A DNA stretch of 64,000 bases from Enterococcus sp. 4G2_DIV0659 (GTDB lineage: Bacteria; Bacillota; Bacilli; Lactobacillales; Enterococcaceae). Location: assembly GCF_002140715.2 (NCBI RefSeq), contig NZ_NGLE02000001.1:1709001-1773000 (forward strand), given 5' to 3'. The notes beneath the pieces are model-generated. The model was not told the DNA's origin, searched no databases, and saw only the letters and a list, made by a program, of their open reading frames with translations. Of the stretch, positions 1 through 9,355 are shown piece after piece (positions within the stretch are counted from its first letter, which is position 1; every line of letters starts with the position of its first letter). The position numbers were made by a program, and so were the translations under genes.

Positions 1-2
1 AT

Positions 3-170
3 TGGGAAAAACGCCGCTTAGCATATGAAATGAACGGATTCCGTGAAGGCATCTATCATATCGTTAAAGTATCTTCTCCATCAACTGCAGGAGCAATCAA
101 TGAATTTGATCGTCTTGCTAAAATCAATGATGATATTATTCGTCACATGATTATCAAGGAAGAAGTATAG
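3..170 (+). CDS. rpsF: 30S ribosomal protein S6, C-terminal part
   Basis: Only the last 55 codons and the stop are in the window; the gene begins upstream. The reading frame gives a peptide beginning [20 protein letters not shown] and ending in IKEEV, which matches the conserved second half of bacterial S6, a small-subunit protein that pairs with S18. It is followed after 46 bp by ssb and then by rpsR, the usual rpsF-ssb-rpsR operon of Firmicutes. A parS site lies in the gap to ssb. Confidence 0.93.
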   Translation, partial: WEKRRLAYEMNGFREGIYHIVKVSSPSTAGAINEFDRLAKINDDIIRHMIIKEEV

Positions 171-175
171 TAAAA

Positions 176-191
176 TGTTTCACGTGAAACA
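176..191. promoter_or_regulatory. parS: parS site (ParB/Spo0J binding), copy 1
   Basis: The perfect 16-bp palindrome TGTTTCACGTGAAACA matches the known Firmicute parS consensus. It sits in the 46-bp gap between rpsF and ssb. ParB loads here and spreads, which organises origin segregation and SMC loading. A second perfect copy is at 1153-1168. Confidence 0.93.
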
Positions 192-216
192 TTTATAGGC
201 GAAAGGAGATGTTTAA

Positions 217-765
217 ATGATTAACAATGTTGTATTAGTTGGAAGACTAACAAAAGATCCAGATTTACGATATACATCTAGTGGTTCAGCAGTTGCGACG
301 TTTACATTAGCTGTAAACCGTAATTTTACGAATCAAAACGGAAATCGTGAGGCGGACTTTATTAATTGTGTGATTTGGCGTAAACCTGCTGAAACAATGG
401 CGAATTATGCACGTAAAGGTACATTATTAGGCGTTACTGGTCGCATTCAAACAAGAAATTATGAAAATCAACAAGGTCAACGTGTATACGTGACTGAAGT
501 TGTATGTGAAAATTTCCAGTTGTTGGAGTCTCGTTCTGCATCAGAACAAAGACAAACACAAGAAGGATCAGGTTCAACACCAACATATAATGCTGGTGGC
601 GGAGGTTTCCAATCACAAAACAATAATTTCGCAGGACAAAACAATTTTAATCAATCATCCTCTCAGTCTAACAACAACGGTATGCCTGATTTTGATAGAG
701 ATGCTGATCCATTTGCTGGATCAGGTTCAACTATTGACATTTCAGATGATGATTTACCATTCTAA
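217..765 (+). CDS. ssb: Single-stranded DNA-binding protein
   Basis: The 182-aa protein has the OB-fold typical of SSB in residues 1-105 (start [20 protein letters not shown], then the conserved NREADFINC and WRKPAE segments). A low-complexity Gln/Asn/Gly/Ser linker follows, and the acidic C-terminal tip ends DISDDDLPF, the motif that docks replication and repair partners. Length and layout fit the replicative SSB rather than a phage copy. The ATG has a strong AAAGGAGA ribosome site. It lies between rpsF and rpsR and is probably co-transcribed with both. Confidence 0.97.
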   Translation: MINNVVLVGRLTKDPDLRYTSSGSAVATFTLAVNRNFTNQNGNREADFINCVIWRKPAETMANYARKGTLLGVTGRIQTRNYENQQGQRVYVTEVVCENFQLLESRSASEQRQTQEGSGSTPTYNAGGGGFQSQNNNFAGQNNFNQSSSQSNNNGMPDFDRDADPFAGSGSTIDISDDDLPF

Positions 766-790
766 ACGAATTTGATAGGAGGGAATAAGA

Positions 791-1030
791 ATGGCACAAC
801 AAAGAAGAGGCGGACGTAAACGCCGTAAAGTCGACTATATTGCAGCGAACCATATTGAATATATTGACTATAAAGATATCGAACTATTAAAAAAATTCAT
901 TTCTGAACGTGGAAAAATTTTACCACGTCGTGTAACAGGTACTGGCGCTAAGAACCAACGCAAATTAACAATTGCAATCAAACGCGCGCGTATCATGGGC
1001 TTATTACCATTTGTTGGTGAAGAGCAATAA
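791..1030 (+). CDS. rpsR: 30S ribosomal protein S18
   Basis: The 79-aa basic protein begins [20 protein letters not shown] and contains the S18 core ([23 protein letters not shown] in substance, then [10 protein letters not shown] and [13 protein letters not shown]). It binds 16S rRNA with S6. A good AGGAGG ribosome site precedes the ATG. It is the last gene of the rpsF operon, and a strong terminator follows 16 bp after the stop. Confidence 0.97.
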   Translation: MAQQRRGGRKRRKVDYIAANHIEYIDYKDIELLKKFISERGKILPRRVTGTGAKNQRKLTIAIKRARIMGLLPFVGEEQ

Positions 1031-1045
1031 TATAGAATTTACTGA

Positions 1046-1077
1046 GGATCAAAGAACATAGTTCTTTGATCCTTTTT
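1046..1077 (+). terminator. Rho-independent terminator of the rpsF-ssb-rpsR operon
   Basis: A 12-bp stem (GGATCAAAGAAC with GTTCTTTGATCC and a tiny loop) is followed directly by a run of five T. It lies just after rpsR. Confidence 0.88.
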
Positions 1078-1152
1078 CATCTTTATAATGTTGATTTATT
1101 AAGTATAAAGTTTATTTGTTGAATGGAACTATAAAATAAAAAATACTTCTAA

Positions 1153-1168
1153 TGTTTCACGTGAAACA
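1153..1168. promoter_or_regulatory. parS: parS site (ParB/Spo0J binding), copy 2, inside a longer palindrome
   Basis: A second perfect TGTTTCACGTGAAACA. Here the symmetry extends to a perfect 30-bp palindrome spanning 1146-1175, with flanks CTTCTAA and TTAGAAG. It lies between the rpsR terminator and gdpP, about 980 bp from copy 1. Confidence 0.92.
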
Positions 1169-1242
1169 TTAGAAGCTATTCGCAGAAATCTTTTTTTTAT
1201 GCTAAAATAAACTATCTGTAAAACAACGGGGGAGTCTTTATA

Positions 1243-3225
1243 ATGAAAGAAAAAAGAATGAAACGGATTTTGGGTTCTGTATTCGTTCTCTTTTTATTAG
1301 AAATAATACTATTTTTCTTTGTAACTAATAAATATATTTCTATAATTGGATTATTCATACTCAATCTTATTTTAGTAAATCGAATTTTTTATTTGGCTAA
1401 ACGAATGGAAATATCGAACGAGGAAAAAATCAGAGAAGCTAGTACAATTGCTGAAAAATCGCTAGATTATGCGTTTAATGAAGTATCTGTTGGAATTATA
1501 AATTATGATTTTGAAACGAAGGAAGCAAAATGGTTGAATCCGTTTGCAGAAAGTATTTTTAGAAAAGATGGTCAAACATTGATTAGTCCTGAATTAATAC
1601 AAACGTATGTATCATTGGCTGAAAAAGGTAAAGATATTTTTAAAGTTGGTGAGCATGTTTATCGTTTTAATGTTGATGCAGAGCAAAATACAATTACATT
1701 CGAAGATATTACCAAAGAAAGTAATTTATACCAAGAAAAGTTAGAAATGCAGACGGCAATTGGTATTGTTTCAGTAGATAATTATGATGATATTACAGAT
1801 AGTATGGATGAAAAGGAAATTTCCTATCTAAATAGTTTCATCACAACGATGGTTTCTGATTGGATGGATGAATATCAAGTTTTTTATAAAAGACTCAATG
1901 CGGAACGTTATTTTTTTATTGCGCAACTAGAAGATGTGAAAAAAATGATGGATAGCAAGTTTCAAATTCTAGATAAGATTAGAAAAGAATCTAGTACACG
2001 AGAGATAGCGATTACATTAAGTATGGGGATTTCTTATGGAGGAGATACATTAAGTCAAACGGGTGACACAGCTCAAACAAACTTGGACACAGCCCTAGTC
2101 AGAGGTGGTGATCAAGTTGTTGTTAAAGAAGCAAAAGATAATGCAAAGCCTATTTTTTACGGAGGAAGAACAGCATCTGTCGCAAAAAGAACGCGTGTTC
2201 GTTCTCGTGCAATGAGCACCGCTATTAAAGGAATACTATCTGAGTCTTCAGATGTTTATATCATGGGGCATCGTTTTCCCGATATGGATGCGATTGGCTC
2301 GGCATTTGGTATGGCCCGTTTGGCTAAATTTCATGGAAAAGAAGCTTGGGTTGTTCTGGAGAAACAAGAAATTACCTCTGATGTTGAGCGAGTGATGGCT
2401 GAATTAGAAAAGTATCCTGAATTAGCTAGACAAATCATTGCACCTAAAGAAGCGATGAAAAGAAAAACAGACAGCAGTTTACTGATCATGGTTGATTACC
2501 ACAAGCCGTCACTTTCGATTTCACAAGAGTTATATGAACGGTTCGATAAAGTAGTGATTATAGACCATCATCGTCGTGGAGACGAATTTCCAGCAAAACC
2601 ATTACTTTCTTATATCGAATCGTCTGCGTCATCTGCATCAGAGCTAGTAACAGAATTGATTGAATATCAAAGTAATACGAAACAACATTTAGACAAAGTG
2701 GAAGCAACATTACTACTCGCAGGAATTGTCATTGATACAAAAAGTTTTAGTATTCGTACCACTGCACGTACATTTGATGTTGCTAGTTATTTGAGAACTT
2801 GTGGTGCGGATTCATCTCTAGTACAATATTTATTAAGCTCAGATTTAACTAGCTATTTAGAGATGAATAGTTTGATTGCTAAAAGTGAGTATGTAAGAGC
2901 AGATACAGTCGTGGTTACTGGAAGTGAAGAGAAAGCATATGATAGTGTGACTGCCGCTAAAACAGCAGATACGTTGCTATCAATGGTTGGAATCAATGCA
3001 GCATTTGTCATCACTAAGCGAACAGATAAAAAGATAGGTATTAGTGCACGAAGTAATGGCTCGATAAACGTCCAGTTGATTATGGAAAACTTAGGCGGAG
3101 GTGGTCATTTTACGAATGCTGCGGTACAATTATCTAATGTAACGGTGGCTGAGGCAAAAGAACAGCTGCTAAAAGTGATCCATCAAAATACAGATGTGAT
3201 GTATGATTCAGATTCGCACGGCTAG
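1243..3225 (+). CDS. gdpP: Cyclic-di-AMP phosphodiesterase GdpP
   Basis: The 660-aa membrane protein hydrolyses the second messenger c-di-AMP to pApA, affecting wall stress, potassium balance and beta-lactam tolerance. Two N-terminal membrane segments (about 7-27 and 32-53) are followed by a PAS-like region, a degenerate GGDEF domain, a DHH domain (DMDAIGSA near residue 347, DHHRR near 441) and a DHHA1 domain (GGGGHFTNAA near 617). All DHH metal-ligand motifs look intact. GGGGGAG precedes the ATG at a usable distance. Position between rpsR and rplI is the standard Firmicute order. Confidence 0.96.
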   Translation: MKEKRMKRILGSVFVLFLLEIILFFFVTNKYISIIGLFILNLILVNRIFYLAKRMEISNEEKIREASTIAEKSLDYAFNEVSVGIINYDFETKEAKWLNPFAESIFRKDGQTLISPELIQTYVSLAEKGKDIFKVGEHVYRFNVDAEQNTITFEDITKESNLYQEKLEMQTAIGIVSVDNYDDITDSMDEKEISYLNSFITTMVSDWMDEYQVFYKRLNAERYFFIAQLEDVKKMMDSKFQILDKIRKESSTREIAITLSMGISYGGDTLSQTGDTAQTNLDTALVRGGDQVVVKEAKDNAKPIFYGGRTASVAKRTRVRSRAMSTAIKGILSESSDVYIMGHRFPDMDAIGSAFGMARLAKFHGKEAWVVLEKQEITSDVERVMAELEKYPELARQIIAPKEAMKRKTDSSLLIMVDYHKPSLSISQELYERFDKVVIIDHHRRGDEFPAKPLLSYIESSASSASELVTELIEYQSNTKQHLDKVEATLLLAGIVIDTKSFSIRTTARTFDVASYLRTCGADSSLVQYLLSSDLTSYLEMNSLIAKSEYVRADTVVVTGSEEKAYDSVTAAKTADTLLSMVGINAAFVITKRTDKKIGISARSNGSINVQLIMENLGGGGHFTNAAVQLSNVTVAEAKEQLLKVIHQNTDVMYDSDSHG

Positions 3226-3324
3226 TTTTTTAAAGATCATATCCAGTTTAGCTTACAGTTAAAACACAATAAAATGAACCATTGATGTTGGTCATTCATT
3301 ATTACATGAGGAGGAGTAATACGT

Positions 3325-3777
3325 ATGAAAGTTATTTTTTTACAAGATGTTAAAGGTAAAGGAAAAAAAGGAGAAGTAAAAGAAGTACCAACAGGTTATG
3401 CACAAAATTTCCTAATAAAAAATGGCTATGCTCAAGAAGCCAATAAAGGTAGCATCAGCGCTCTTGCTGGTCAAAAGAAAGCACAAGAGAAACAAGATGC
3501 TGAAATTTTAGCCGAAGCGAAAAAAATGCAAGAATTTTTAGAAAAAGAAGAGACTGTTGTAGAGCTTAAAGCAAAGGCTGGAGAGGATGGACGTCTTTTT
3601 GGATCTATTCCTTCAAAACAAATCGCGGAGGCCTTAAACAAGCAATATAAGGTCAAATTGGACAAACGTAAGCTTGAACTATCTCAACCGATTCGATCAT
3701 TAGGTTTTACAAAAGTTCCGGTGAAATTACACCATGAAGTAACGGCAACGATTAAAGTTCATGTAGTTGAAGAATAA
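3325..3777 (+). CDS. rplI: 50S ribosomal protein L9
   Basis: The 150-aa protein begins [20 protein letters not shown], the classical L9 N-terminal domain that binds 23S rRNA. It then has the long charged connecting helix (about 40-75) and the C-terminal domain with [23 protein letters not shown] precedes the ATG. It follows gdpP by 99 bp and is usually co-transcribed with it. A terminator follows the stop. Confidence 0.97.
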   Translation: MKVIFLQDVKGKGKKGEVKEVPTGYAQNFLIKNGYAQEANKGSISALAGQKKAQEKQDAEILAEAKKMQEFLEKEETVVELKAKAGEDGRLFGSIPSKQIAEALNKQYKVKLDKRKLELSQPIRSLGFTKVPVKLHHEVTATIKVHVVEE

Positions 3778-3782
3778 TGAGT

Positions 3783-3812
3783 AAAAAAGCAGAGAATTTC
3801 TCTGTTTTTTTA
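3783..3812 (+). terminator. Terminator after rplI
   Basis: A short GCAGAGA/TCTCTGT hairpin is flanked by an A run and a run of seven T. The 190 bp that follow, up to dnaB, hold no gene that I can see. Confidence 0.75.
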
Positions 3813-4000
3813 GTTCCTTTGATACGTAAATGATACATGATTGTCAGTGTACATTTAGGCTATTTCTTGTTAAAATAAAAAGACTGAACAGGTCCGAACA
3901 AATGGTGAGAATGAGACAAATGAAAGAGTTCCATTCCGATTTACTGATTGGTTATACCTAAGTAAATTGTGTTGATCTCAAAGATATAGGAGAGAAAAAA

Positions 4001-5374
4001 ATGAGTGAAGTATGGCAAGATCGAGTACCGCCCCACAGTATGGAAGCTGAACAGGCCGTTTTAGGGTCGGTTTTTTTAGATGCTGAGGTTATTATCGATG
4101 CTTTAGAATACATAGAACCAAAAGATTTTTATCGCCGTAATCATCAATTGATTTTTCAGACTATGCTTACCTTGAATGATCGAAATGAGGCAATTGATGT
4201 TATCACGATCAAAGATCGTTTGGAGCAAGAGAATTTATTAGAAGATGTTGGTGGTTTAAGTTATCTATCTGACTTAGCTTTAGCTGTACCAACTGCGGCA
4301 AATATTGTCTATTATGCGAAAATCGTTGAGCAAAAATCACTGCTACGTAACTTGATTCAAACGGCAACAGAAATTGTGACTAAAGGTTTTGAACAAGGTG
4401 AAGATGTTGAAACCATACTAGACGATGCCGAACGCAGCATTTTGGAAGTTTCTGAAAAAAGAAATCGAAGTGGTTTTTTATCGATTGCAGATGTTTTAAA
4501 TACATCGATTGCTAATATTGACCAACTATACCAAAATGACGAAGAAATTACAGGTTTACCGACAGGCTATCCAGCATTAGATAAAATGACAGCCGGCTTA
4601 CAAGCAGAAGAATTGATTATTTTAGCTGCCCGTCCAGCCGTAGGGAAGACCGCTTTTGCATTGAATATTGCTCAAAATATTGGGACTAAAACAGATCGTT
4701 CTGTTGCTATTTTCAGTTTGGAAATGGGGGCAGAATCATTAGTGAACCGGATGCTTTGTGCGGAAGGTTCGATTGAAGCGGGGCATTTGCGGACAGGACA
4801 ATTGTCAGAAGATGAATGGCAAAATCTGATTATTGCGATGGGAAGTTTATCTAGAGCCCAAATTTTTATTGATGATACGCCGGGTATTAAAATTACAGAA
4901 ATACGAGCAAAATGCCGTAAATTAGCACAAGAACGTGGTAATCTTGGTCTGATTTTGATCGATTACTTGCAATTGATCGAAGGAACTGGCCGCGAAAGTC
5001 GTCAACAAGAAGTATCTGAAATATCCCGTCAGTTAAAAAAATTAGCAAAAGAATTAAAAGTTCCTGTTATTGCCTTATCACAGCTATCTCGTGGTGTGGA
5101 ACAACGTCAGGATAAACGTCCTGTGCTAAGTGATATCCGTGAATCTGGATCGATCGAGCAAGATGCCGATATCGTTGCATTTTTATATCGTGATGATTAT
5201 TATGAGCGTGGTGAAGGCGGAGAAGACGGTGATCATGAACCGCCAGAAATTGATAATGTTATTGAAGTCATTATTGAAAAAAACAGAAGTGGTGCCAGGG
5301 GAACGGTTGAACTGCTCTTTATTAAGGAATTTAATAAATTTGCTTCACTTTCCCAAAGACCAGACGATTTTTAG
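4001..5374 (+). CDS. dnaB: Replicative DNA helicase
   Basis: The 457-aa protein is a full-length DnaB-type helicase (called DnaC in Bacillus), the hexameric 5'-3' helicase that unwinds the fork. The N-terminal domain begins at PPHSMEAEQAVLGS. The RecA-like domain has Walker A ARPAVGKTAF near residue 210, Walker B LILIDYLQLI near 325, and the SDIRESGSIEQDAD region near 380. AGGAGAG precedes the ATG. The rplI-dnaB-purA order is conserved near the origin in enterococci. Confidence 0.97.
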   Translation: MSEVWQDRVPPHSMEAEQAVLGSVFLDAEVIIDALEYIEPKDFYRRNHQLIFQTMLTLNDRNEAIDVITIKDRLEQENLLEDVGGLSYLSDLALAVPTAANIVYYAKIVEQKSLLRNLIQTATEIVTKGFEQGEDVETILDDAERSILEVSEKRNRSGFLSIADVLNTSIANIDQLYQNDEEITGLPTGYPALDKMTAGLQAEELIILAARPAVGKTAFALNIAQNIGTKTDRSVAIFSLEMGAESLVNRMLCAEGSIEAGHLRTGQLSEDEWQNLIIAMGSLSRAQIFIDDTPGIKITEIRAKCRKLAQERGNLGLILIDYLQLIEGTGRESRQQEVSEISRQLKKLAKELKVPVIALSQLSRGVEQRQDKRPVLSDIRESGSIEQDADIVAFLYRDDYYERGEGGEDGDHEPPEIDNVIEVIIEKNRSGARGTVELLFIKEFNKFASLSQRPDDF

Positions 5375-5383
5375 GTAGTATAT

Positions 5384-5430
5384 AAAAACCAACTGTGAAT
5401 CAACACGAATGTTGATCTACAGTTGGTTTT
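5384..5430. terminator. Bidirectional terminator between dnaB and the AmiS/UreI gene
   Basis: A long stem (AAAACCAACTGTG paired with TACAGTTGGTTTTT, plus an inner TCAACA/TGTTGA stem) has an A run on the left and a T run on the right. It can therefore end both the plus-strand dnaB transcript and the minus-strand transcript from 5915. Confidence 0.85.
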
Positions 5431-5432
5431 TC

Positions 5433-5915
5433 TTACCATAATTCTGTTATCATCAAAAATCCTGGTATCCAAGCAGTAACGATACCTTCAAAAATTGCTA
5501 AGTATAAAACAAATTTTCCAATTGGAAGAGCCAAAACGTTTTGCAGAAATCCGCAAAACCACAAAATCCCCCAAAGAATCCAGATGATAGCAAAGCGCCA
5601 ATCACCACTAGCGTAAGCAAGATATGCACAAGGAATCGCATTTACAGCAACAAATAATCCAAAAATACCATAAGAGCGCCAATCTAAATCAAATAAGTAG
5701 ATAACCCCCATCAATAGATTTGTACAAGCAAACAAAAATCCTGTACCCGCTGCAAAATAATCGCCTCGCAATAATAAAGTTGCATTCACTATAAATGTTA
5801 AACTTCCTGTAAATAAGTTTATAAATGCAGTAGATTTGCCATTTACCCCAGCTAATCCGCAATAGCCGTTACTAATCAATGTGATACCAACAAATAATAA
5901 TACAACACCTAACAA
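5433..5915 (-). CDS. AmiS/UreI family urea or amide channel
   Basis: The 160-aa, very hydrophobic protein has six predicted membrane helices and the AmiS/UreI signature features: GLAGVNGKSTAFINLFTG near the start, FATNLLMG-like and LFDLDWRSYG in the middle, and a C-terminal GIVTAWIPGFLM. Family members are proton-gated urea channels (UreI) or short-chain amide transporters (AmiS). The start is a TTG at 5915 preceded by AGGAGG. No urease or amidase gene is adjacent, so the substrate is not shown by context. Confidence 0.88.
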   Translation of the reverse strand: MLGVVLLFVGITLISNGYCGLAGVNGKSTAFINLFTGSLTFIVNATLLLRGDYFAAGTGFLFACTNLLMGVIYLFDLDWRSYGIFGLFVAVNAIPCAYLAYASGDWRFAIIWILWGILWFCGFLQNVLALPIGKFVLYLAIFEGIVTAWIPGFLMITELW

Positions 5916-6160
5916 AATAAAAATCCTCCTATATAAAAATGAATTGCGTATTATATTTTACGCTAAAATCGTAGAAAAGTAATCAACAATTTGTTATTTA
6001 TCATCAAAAAGTTTATGAAAGAGAGGTATCTGTTTTTTTCTAATGATGAAATCCTTCCATTAATATTCGCCTTTTTATTCAATGGTTTTACATCTAATAA
6101 ATAATGTTCGTGTTTTAACCGTTTTTCATTTTTTAAAAATACTAATATTCGATTTTTTGG

Positions 6161-6189
6161 TTGAAAGCGTTCTGTTTTACTGGTACAAT
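6161..6189 (+). promoter_or_regulatory. purA promoter
   Basis: TTGAAA (6161-6166) and TACAAT (6184-6189) are separated by exactly 17 bp and lie about 36 bp before the purA ATG, a good sigma-A promoter. AT-rich sequence upstream holds ATTCG/GTTCG words at 6065, 6106 and 6147, which are too degenerate for me to call PurR boxes. The rest of the 310-bp gap 5916-6225 holds no gene. Confidence 0.7.
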
Positions 6190-6225
6190 GAATCAGGACA
6201 AAATAATTTAGAACGAGGTGTTCGA

Positions 6226-7518
6226 ATGTCATCAGTTGTAGTAGTTGGAACGCAGTGGGGCGATGAAGGAAAAGGAAAGATCACAGATTTTTTAAGTGAG
6301 AATGCTGAGGTCATCGCACGTTATCAAGGCGGAGATAATGCAGGTCATACCATTAAATTTGATGGTGTTACTTATAAACTACACTTGATTCCTTCTGGTA
6401 TCTTTTACAAAGAAAAAATCAGCGTAATCGGAAATGGCGTTGTAGTTAATCCAAAATCGTTAGTAAAAGAACTAGCTTATTTAAAAGAAAATAATGTCAC
6501 AACAGATAATTTACGTATTTCAGATCGTGCACATGTCATTTTGCCTTACCACATCAAATTGGATCAATTACAAGAAGATGCAAAAGGCGACAATAAAATC
6601 GGTACAACAATCAAAGGAATCGGACCAGCCTATATGGACAAAGCAGCTCGTGTTGGTATCCGTGTAGCTGATTTATTAGACAAAGAGATCTTTGAAGAAC
6701 GTTTGAAAATCAATCTAGAAGAAAAAAATCGTCAATTCGTCAAAATGTTCGACAGTGAACCTATTGCGTTTGAAGATATTTTTGAAGAATATTATGAGTA
6801 CGGCCAACAAATCAAACAATACGTAACAGACACTTCTGTTATTTTAAACGATGCATTAGATGCTGGTAAGCGTGTGTTATTTGAAGGCGCACAAGGCGTT
6901 ATGTTGGATATCGATCAAGGAACTTATCCATTTGTAACCTCATCAAATCCAGTTGCTGGAGGCGTTACGATTGGAAGCGGTGTTGGACCTTCTAAGATCA
7001 ATAAAGTCGTGGGTGTATGTAAAGCTTATACCTCACGTGTTGGTGATGGTCCGTTCCCTACAGAATTGTTTGATGAAACAGGAGAAACAATTCGTAAAGT
7101 TGGGAAAGAGTACGGTACAACGACAGGTCGTCCACGTCGTGTGGGTTGGTTTGATACTGTTGTGATGCGTCATTCTAAACGTGTCTCAGGAATTACAAAC
7201 CTATCATTGAATTCAATTGATGTATTAAGTGGATTAGATACTGTAAAAATCTGTACAGCGTACGAATTAGATGGTGAATTAATTTATCATTATCCAGCAA
7301 GCTTGAAAGAATTAAGCCGTTGTAAGCCTGTTTATGAAGAATTACCAGGCTGGTCAGAAGACATCACTGGCTGTAAAACATTAGCAGATCTTCCAGCGAA
7401 TGCAAGAAACTATGTACACCGTATCTCTGAATTGGTCGGCGTACGCATTTCAACATTTTCAGTAGGTCCAGACCGTAACCAAACCAACGTATTAGAAAGT
7501 GTTTGGGCACAAATTTAA
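6226..7518 (+). CDS. purA: Adenylosuccinate synthetase
   Basis: The 430-aa enzyme makes adenylosuccinate from IMP and aspartate with GTP, the first committed step to AMP. Seen in the sequence: [17 protein letters not shown] at the N-terminus (GTP-binding P-loop), the NAGHT region, [17 protein letters not shown] (IMP binding), [24 protein letters not shown], and the C-terminal [11 protein letters not shown] chose the ATG at 6226, after ACGAGGTG and downstream of a good promoter, because it gives the family's usual length; an in-frame upstream extension would cross the promoter. Confidence 0.97.
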   Translation: MSSVVVVGTQWGDEGKGKITDFLSENAEVIARYQGGDNAGHTIKFDGVTYKLHLIPSGIFYKEKISVIGNGVVVNPKSLVKELAYLKENNVTTDNLRISDRAHVILPYHIKLDQLQEDAKGDNKIGTTIKGIGPAYMDKAARVGIRVADLLDKEIFEERLKINLEEKNRQFVKMFDSEPIAFEDIFEEYYEYGQQIKQYVTDTSVILNDALDAGKRVLFEGAQGVMLDIDQGTYPFVTSSNPVAGGVTIGSGVGPSKINKVVGVCKAYTSRVGDGPFPTELFDETGETIRKVGKEYGTTTGRPRRVGWFDTVVMRHSKRVSGITNLSLNSIDVLSGLDTVKICTAYELDGELIYHYPASLKELSRCKPVYEELPGWSEDITGCKTLADLPANARNYVHRISELVGVRISTFSVGPDRNQTNVLESVWAQI

Positions 7519-7564
7519 AACATAAATTACGAGATTAGATAGAAGTGTCTAATCTAGAATCCAC

Positions 7565-7609
7565 ATGAGTGGGATATGACTCAAAGAGTGATGTCCCACT
7601 CATTTTTTT
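7565..7609 (+). terminator. Terminator after purA
   Basis: ATGAGTGGGA (7565-7574) pairs with TCCCACTCAT (7594-7603), followed by a run of T. Confidence 0.87.
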
Positions 7610-7720
7610 GATTCATTTTTTTCCTACAAGTTCCTAATTTTGGCTGTCCATTCCTTTAATAAAATATGAGCAACCATCAATTATATGTTAAAATAGAAAA
7701 ACAGCTAGGGAGGATTTAAA

Positions 7721-8590
7721 ATGACATTTAAAGTAATGACAGATTCATGTTGTGATTTACCATATACATATTTAGAAGCTAATGAGGTTGATTTTATTAG
7801 TATGACCATCCAACTAAATGGAGAAGAGTTGGTGGATGATTTAGGGAAAACATTTGATTATGATTGGTTTTTGCAAGAAATAAAAACAGGCGGTATGCCA
7901 ACGACCTCTCAAGTCAATGTGGGACGCTATATTGAATTTTTTAGACCTTATGTGGAAAAGAAAATCCCTATACTATACTTGGCTTTTTCTTCAGGATTAA
8001 GTGGTTCTTATCAAAGCGCCATGCAAGCTGTTGATATTCTTAAAGAAGAATACAATGATGCCGAAATTTATGTTATTGATACAAAAGCGGCTAGTTTAGG
8101 AGAAGGGCTACTGGTCAGCGAAGTGATTCAGCTCAAAGAGGCTGGGCATACTTTAGAAGAGATTTTACTATGGTTATCAGAAAACAAGATGACCGTGCAT
8201 TCATGGGTTACAGTGGATGATTTAAAGCATCTAGAACGTGGCGGTAGAATTTCCAAAGCAGCAGCAGCAATCGGCGGATTGATGAATGTAAAACCGATTA
8301 TTGTTGTTGACGGGCAAGGTAAATTACAAAATATCGGAAAAGTTCGTGGACGTAGCAAAGCGTTGAAGAAACTAGCGGATGAAACAGTTCAAGGATTAGT
8401 AGAGCCTTTAAAGCAAACCGTATTTATTGCTTATGCAGGCGATTTAGAAAGCGCAGAGAAAGTCAATTCATTGATCGAAGAACAAGTTGAGGTGAAAGAA
8501 ATTCGCATATATCCACTAGGACCAACGATTACCAGTCATACAGGAAATGGCTGTATTGCAGTATTTTCTAGAGGGAAGAAAAGATCGTAA
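7721..8590 (+). CDS. DegV family fatty-acid-binding protein
   Basis: The 289-aa protein is a DegV/FakB-type protein. The family binds a fatty acid for the FakA kinase, which feeds exogenous fatty acids into phospholipid synthesis. It begins MTFKVMTDSCCDLP (TDS motif), has TTSQVN near residue 62, SSGLSGSYQSA near 90, and ends with the conserved HTGNGCIAVF segment. GGGAGG precedes the ATG. No fakA is nearby. It is the last housekeeping gene before the phage-tail cluster. Confidence 0.92.
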   Translation: MTFKVMTDSCCDLPYTYLEANEVDFISMTIQLNGEELVDDLGKTFDYDWFLQEIKTGGMPTTSQVNVGRYIEFFRPYVEKKIPILYLAFSSGLSGSYQSAMQAVDILKEEYNDAEIYVIDTKAASLGEGLLVSEVIQLKEAGHTLEEILLWLSENKMTVHSWVTVDDLKHLERGGRISKAAAAIGGLMNVKPIIVVDGQGKLQNIGKVRGRSKALKKLADETVQGLVEPLKQTVFIAYAGDLESAEKVNSLIEEQVEVKEIRIYPLGPTITSHTGNGCIAVFSRGKKRS

Positions 8591-8627
8591 TGATCGTTAA
8601 ACTAATTGAATATAAATCATAGTAATA

Positions 8628-8697
8628 CAGGTGTTAATCAGGCACTTTTTGAACGTTAGACGTTTTCAAAAAGTACCTGATTGCACCTGTTTTTTTG
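8628..8697 (+). terminator. Terminator after degV
   Basis: A long stem (CAGGTG with CACCTG outside, AATCAGG with CCTGATT and ACTTTTTGAA with TTCAAAAAGT inside) ends in seven T. It separates degV from the tail cluster. Confidence 0.88.
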
Positions 8698-8939
8698 CGG
8701 GAATTTTTTAAATACAGCATAGTGAATGTTTTTTGGGAGTATCTTGACAGAAAATTAAAAGAGCAAGTAGTCGGATGTACAGTATGATTATTTTGTAGAA
8801 CAATTAAATAACTTGTTTATACATTAACCGTCAATTTAATTATGAAAGAAAATGAAAAATAGAAGATTATTCAGCTGCACGCTCATTGATGTAGCACGAA
8901 TCTAATTAGTAGAAATAAAGAAAGTGAGAGGTGAAAGAA
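8698..8939 (+). other. Intergenic region before the tail cluster
   Basis: No open reading frame worth calling. There is a TTGACA at 8744 and a TATGAT at 8783, but they are 33 bp apart and do not form one promoter. I found no GAAC-N4-GTTC LexA box. The boundary of the tail cluster must fall here, but no repeat resembling an attachment site was seen when compared by eye with the other end near 31040. Confidence 0.5.
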
Positions 8940-9284
8940 ATGTCTATAATAACAACAATTGAGGAATTTTGGGAAGTTATTGATGAAATAAGGATAGAAA
9001 GAGAGTTGAATTGGTCCGACATTGCTGGCAGTAATGCGAAGTTGGCTGCTAGTAAAAAATGGAACCCAACGTTAGCTTGTATTTTTAAAATGCAAAAGAA
9101 ACTAGATATAAACCTTATGAATACGATCGCTTATGACGTATTAGAATCAGCAAGTTTCGTTAATAAAGATCCGGAATCTCCAAAGAAAATGGAGCTCATT
9201 TATCAATGGATTCAATCAGAGCATTGGATGGAGGATGAAGAAACGGTGCAAAAGGTACAGGAATTAGCGACAACGATTATTTAA
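8940..9284 (+). CDS. Probable XRE-like helix-turn-helix regulator
   Basis: The 114-aa protein has an N-terminal region (about 5-60) that reads like a Cro/C1 helix-turn-helix: an EVIDEIRIERELNWSDIAG helix pair, a serine/lysine turn, then NPTLACIFKMQKKLDINLMN as the third and fourth helices. The C-terminal half is acidic and helical and not recognised. AGAGGTG precedes the ATG at 8940; a GTG nine bases upstream is also possible. It is the first gene of the tail cluster and could be its repressor, perhaps the target of the ImmA/IrrE-type peptidase at the other end. The HTH is read from pattern only. Confidence 0.6.
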   Translation: MSIITTIEEFWEVIDEIRIERELNWSDIAGSNAKLAASKKWNPTLACIFKMQKKLDINLMNTIAYDVLESASFVNKDPESPKKMELIYQWIQSEHWMEDEETVQKVQELATTII

Positions 9285-9355
9285 TAAAAGGGCTTAAAAA
9301 AGGAGTTTGTTACTTAGGAGAAGTAAAGGTTAGATCATTAAAGGGAGGCAACAAA

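Noticed and set aside
6060..6152. ATTCG/GTTCG words before purA as PurR boxes
   Set aside because: They match the PurBox core in too few positions and their spacing of about 40 bp does not fit known PurR sites.
8648..8670. GAACGTTAGACGTTTTC as a LexA/SOS box
   Set aside because: It does not fit GAAC-N4-GTTC and forms the loop end of the degV terminator.
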